A program made the translations under genes and the position numbers. DNA of 7,789 bases from Nanobdellota archaeon (GTDB taxonomy: Archaea; Nanobdellota; Nanobdellia; Pacearchaeales; GW2011-AR1). The stretch is from positions 1 through 7,789 of the forward strand of contig JAGVIM010000015.1 of NCBI GenBank assembly GCA_020056045.1, in the 5' to 3' direction. The first letter of the stretch is position 1; each line of letters begins with the position of its first letter. Positions 6,151-7,789 of the stretch are shown here, piece after piece. Below the pieces are notes generated by a model. That model worked only from the letters and a program-made list of their open reading frames with translations. It was not told the DNA's origin and made no database searches.

Positions 6151-7152
6151 ATGACAGAAAAAAAAGAAACATTAGATGGCATAGAAAAATTAGATCCCTT
6201 TTTTGCTGAAATAGCTAAATATGAAAAACAAGATAAAAAAGAAAGTAAGGAGAATGAATTTACAGGAAAAGGTGCAAACCTCAAACTTGAGGAAAAATGG
6301 AACGTAAAAATGCAGTTTGGAACATTATTCTTCACTGAACTTTTTGCGTTTCTAAGTGAATTGGGAACTTCCACAATTCTAAGATTAAATAAACGAGGTA
6401 TCAAGATATATGTCCTTGACAAGGAGGGAACACATGCATCTTACATCTTAATTGACAGAACAGAGATGTCAGAATTTATAAATACTGATAATGTTGGTAT
6501 AAGTGAAACCCCAGAAAATACAGAAAAACTTACAGACACAGATAAGGAAACTGTAATATTTACAGAATTTGAATTAGATGAAATGACACTAAATGAAAAA
6601 TATCCAACTGATGTATACTTTGACACTAAAGAAAAGAATACAATGTATATAGTTAATGAAAAAACTATTGAATCAAGAAGACTCAAATCAATGGATAATA
6701 AAGATGATCCGACAATTGGGACTTATTTAAGATATTATGAAAAATTAATGAAATGGCTAAAAGATGAAGAAAGTTTCATAATGAGCATTAGTTATGTGTC
6801 ATTTGGAAATATATTAAAGGGTCTTGAAAAGAAAAAGAGTAAAAAAGATAAGACAATATCTAATTATGCTAAAATAGAATTTAGAAAAAATGAAATCGAG
6901 TTCAAAATAGAAAATGAGATTAAGTCATCAATATTTAAGATGCACGGTGATGACATAGCAACGTCAGGGACACGCAACGCATCTTTTTTAATGCAATTAA
7001 GTCAACTAACTAAACTCGCAAAACTCAAAACGAGAAATAATGTGACATTACATATAAATGAAAAGTTACCGTTAATAGCAGAAACTAAATTTGGAGCAGG
7101 AAAGATACATTTTTACTATATAATGTCACCGAGATCCGAGAGCAAAGAATAA
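6151..7152 (+). CDS. pcn: PCNA-type DNA sliding clamp with N-terminal extension
   Basis: A proliferating cell nuclear antigen homologue: a ring-forming clamp that encircles DNA and tethers polymerase and other enzymes. The C-terminal half is the clearest: NVTLHINEKLPLIAE (297-311), GAGKIHFYY (315-323) and SPR (326-328) match the end of PCNA, which normally closes with an APR/APK strand. Domain 1 starts near residue 50 (KMQFGTLFFTELFAFLSELG, about 53-72; GIKIYVLDKEG near 83-93). Domain 2 starts near 207 (SFIMSISYVSFGNILKGL), and the interdomain loop would lie near 180-205. At 333 residues it is about 75 longer than usual. The excess is a charged, probably disordered tail (1-50) and an acidic Thr/Glu-rich insertion (about 112-143). 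The tail contains IEKLDPFF (11-18), which resembles a PIP box without its Gln. A good Shine-Dalgarno supports the start. No clamp loader is seen nearby. Confidence 0.85.
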   Translation: MTEKKETLDGIEKLDPFFAEIAKYEKQDKKESKENEFTGKGANLKLEEKWNVKMQFGTLFFTELFAFLSELGTSTILRLNKRGIKIYVLDKEGTHASYILIDRTEMSEFINTDNVGISETPENTEKLTDTDKETVIFTEFELDEMTLNEKYPTDVYFDTKEKNTMYIVNEKTIESRRLKSMDNKDDPTIGTYLRYYEKLMKWLKDEESFIMSISYVSFGNILKGLEKKKSKKDKTISNYAKIEFRKNEIEFKIENEIKSSIFKMHGDDIATSGTRNASFLMQLSQLTKLAKLKTRNNVTLHINEKLPLIAETKFGAGKIHFYYIMSPRSESKE

Positions 7153-7171
7153 GTAAATAATAAAGAAAATA

Positions 7172-7318
7172 ATGAAAAACAAACTAACAACGAATAAAAT
7201 GTCTGAAGAAACTATATGGACTACTGTGTTGTCACGAGAACGATTAGAGGAAGTAGTGCAGTGGCATAAGGAGCAAGAACGGAAAGAACATCTTGAAAAA
7301 ATAGGAGCAACGAAATGA
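7172..7318 (+). CDS. 48-residue charged helical protein, unknown function
   Basis: A short ORF in the space after the clamp gene. From residue 11 it reads as one long charged helix (SEETIWTTVL, then RERLEEVVQWHKEQERKEHLEKIG), with many Glu, Lys and Arg and few hydrophobics, so a small helical or coiled-coil protein is likely. It has no membrane segment or cysteines. The start is uncertain: ATG 7172 and ATG 7199 (residue 10) are in the same frame and neither has a Shine-Dalgarno. The TGA overlaps the next ATG as ATGA (7315-7318), the junction style used elsewhere here, which is the main support for it being real. I cannot assign a function. Confidence 0.5.
   Translation: MKNKLTTNKMSEETIWTTVLSRERLEEVVQWHKEQERKEHLEKIGATK
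7303..7307 (+). promoter_or_regulatory. Ribosome binding site before the ATGATG at 7315
   Basis: AGGAG ends 7 bases before the tandem ATG codons at 7315 and 7318, ideal spacing. Yet the frame it serves closes after 10 codons at TAA 7345-7347 and reopens in the same frame to run to 7614. See the entries at 7315 and 7363. Confidence 0.5.
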
Positions 7319-7347
7319 TGAAAGAGATATATTCAGGACAAAAATAA
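7315..7347 (+). other. 10-codon ORF in frame with, and just upstream of, the zinc-finger ORF
   Basis: ATGATG at 7315 begins MMKEIYSGQK and stops at TAA 7345-7347. It has a good Shine-Dalgarno and an ATGA overlap with the preceding ORF, so ribosomes should start here. The same frame continues open after the TAA to 7614. It may be the original N-terminus of the downstream protein cut off by a nonsense change, a sequencing error, or a leader peptide. One extra A in the run at 7341-7345 would instead join it to an 18-residue frame ending at 7397. Confidence 0.35.
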
Positions 7348-7362
7348 CAGTATCTCAAAAAT

Positions 7363-7614
7363 GTGAACGTGGTAATTATAATAAAATCTTTGAGTAACTT
7401 ATATGAAATTATTAGGGAACGTGAATCAGTGTTTATATCAGTTCCAGAATATGACATATTGTGTAATATATGTAATAAAAAAATTAAACATATAAAGGAT
7501 GGTGAAATAGGAGATCACATTGAAAAGTGTTCAAATCGTGTATTGGGATATAATATACTTAATGAAAAAATAACAATTAGTGACAAAATATACTTTATAA
7601 AATCAAGGAAATAA
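7363..7614 (+). CDS. Small C2HC zinc-finger-like protein (start uncertain, possibly interrupted)
   Basis: From a GTG at 7363 this frame encodes 83 residues. Cys34, Cys37, His52 and Cys56 are arranged C-x2-C-x14-H-x3-C, the layout of a compact C2HC zinc finger. The text CNICNKK then HIEKC recalls Rad18-type UBZ fingers (CxxC, a short helix with HxxxC), but with a longer middle, so a ubiquitin-binding role should not be assumed. DNA or protein binding is the general expectation. The N-terminal part (about 3-25) is one hydrophobic-then-charged helix. GTG 7363 has no Shine-Dalgarno and no in-frame ATG is near. The strong start lies 48 bases upstream in the same frame (ATG 7315) but is separated by TAA 7345-7347. 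The intact gene may therefore have spanned 7315-7614 and now be broken, or translation may reinitiate. The next gene follows after 4 bases. Confidence 0.55.
   Translation: MNVVIIIKSLSNLYEIIRERESVFISVPEYDILCNICNKKIKHIKDGEIGDHIEKCSNRVLGYNILNEKITISDKIYFIKSRK
7605..7609 (+). promoter_or_regulatory. Ribosome binding site for the P-loop ATPase
   Basis: AAGGA lies 9 bases before the ATG at 7619 and inside the last codons of the zinc-finger ORF. It supports ATG 7619 as the start of the ATPase. Confidence 0.5.
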
Positions 7615-7618
7615 CAAC

Positions 7619-7789
7619 ATGAAGCGTGAAGATTTTAATAAAAACATAAAAGAAAAAATGCTATTTGAAGGTCCAAGTGGTTCTGGAAAAACGAATTTAA
7701 GTCTTAAAATCGCCAAAATATACACAATGAATAATAAGAAAGTATTATATATTGACCCAGAATATGGAACAGACAGAGACTTAGAAAAA
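7619..7789 (+). CDS. P-loop ATPase, RecA/Sak4-like (N-terminal part only)
   Basis: The first 57 codons of a gene that continues past the end of the window. Residues 18-25, GPSGSGKT, are a perfect Walker A nucleotide-binding loop, preceded by a short strand (KMLFE). After one helix comes KKVLYIDPEYG (about 44-54), where strand 2 ends in an acidic residue; this layout is typical of RecA-fold ATPases such as RadA, KaiC-like proteins and the phage Sak4/AAA_24 group. In a replication cluster the likely job is recombination or single-strand annealing support. Walker B and the C-terminal half are outside the window, so packaging ATPases or other P-loop proteins cannot be excluded. The start is supported by AAGGA at 7605-7609. 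Confidence 0.8.
   Translation, partial: MKREDFNKNIKEKMLFEGPSGSGKTNLSLKIAKIYTMNNKKVLYIDPEYGTDRDLEK

Noticed and set aside
6114..6422. Minus-strand ORF of 102 codons at the start of the clamp gene
   Set aside because: It is a Phe/Ser-rich shadow of the clamp's charged tail, and the strong + strand Shine-Dalgarno at 6135 favours the clamp.
7336..7350. Programmed -1 frameshift at the A run before TAA 7345
   Set aside because: The run does not match the X XXY YYZ slippery pattern in the reading frame, and the -1 product would stop soon after, at 7397.
7221..7457. Minus-strand hydrophobic ORF of 78 codons across the interrupted zinc-finger region
   Set aside because: It is attractive because the + strand here is weakly coding, but it has no Shine-Dalgarno, opposes the only direction used in the window, and its hydrophobicity follows from antisense composition.

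Overview
The window looks like part of the early or replication region of an AT-rich archaeal virus, or a related archaeal plasmid or provirus. Three things suggest this. First, a family B DNA polymerase, a PCNA-type sliding clamp, an SF2 helicase and the start of a RecA-fold ATPase lie together; PolB plus PCNA is an archaeal/eukaryotic replication signature. Second, translation signals are prokaryotic: Shine-Dalgarno purine runs, ATGA and TAATG stop/start overlaps, and almost no spacers. Third, all genes are on the + strand, tightly packed and mixed with very small ORFs. Base composition is strongly A-rich on the coding strand, with AGA and ATA codons frequent. No capsid, terminase, integrase or rRNA gene is visible, so virus rather than plasmid, and the host lineage, are inferences.

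Layout. Bases 1-85: end of an upstream gene and an 11-codon mini-ORF. 86-937: beta-class DNA amino-methyltransferase with intact motifs. 934-1152: small basic protein. 1149-1286: 45-codon single-pass membrane protein, joined to both neighbours by ATGA overlaps. 1283-3430: proofreading family B DNA polymerase lacking the usual N-terminal domain. 3443-5071: SF2 helicase of XPB/UvsW type. 5086-5280: unknown 64-residue protein. 5280-6125: second beta-class methyltransferase with altered catalytic (DADY) and SAM-binding motifs. 6151-7152: PCNA clamp with a roughly 50-residue N-terminal tail. 7172-7318: small charged helical protein. 7315-7614: reading frame for a small C2HC zinc-finger-like protein, interrupted by an in-frame TAA soon after a well-formed start. 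7619 to the end: N-terminus of a P-loop (RecA/Sak4-like) ATPase running off the window.

How the parts may work together. The polymerase copies DNA, the clamp would tether it, and the helicase and RecA-fold ATPase would remodel forks or recombination intermediates. The two methyltransferases probably mark the element's DNA against host restriction or regulate it; no cognate restriction endonuclease is visible. No primase and no clamp loader are seen, so these come from outside the window or from the host.

No stretch over 300 bases lacks a gene. No tRNA, rRNA, CRISPR array, insertion sequence or convincing terminator was seen. The items most worth a second look are the DADY methyltransferase, the PIP-like motif in the PCNA tail, the interrupted zinc-finger ORF and the polymerase without its N-terminal domain.
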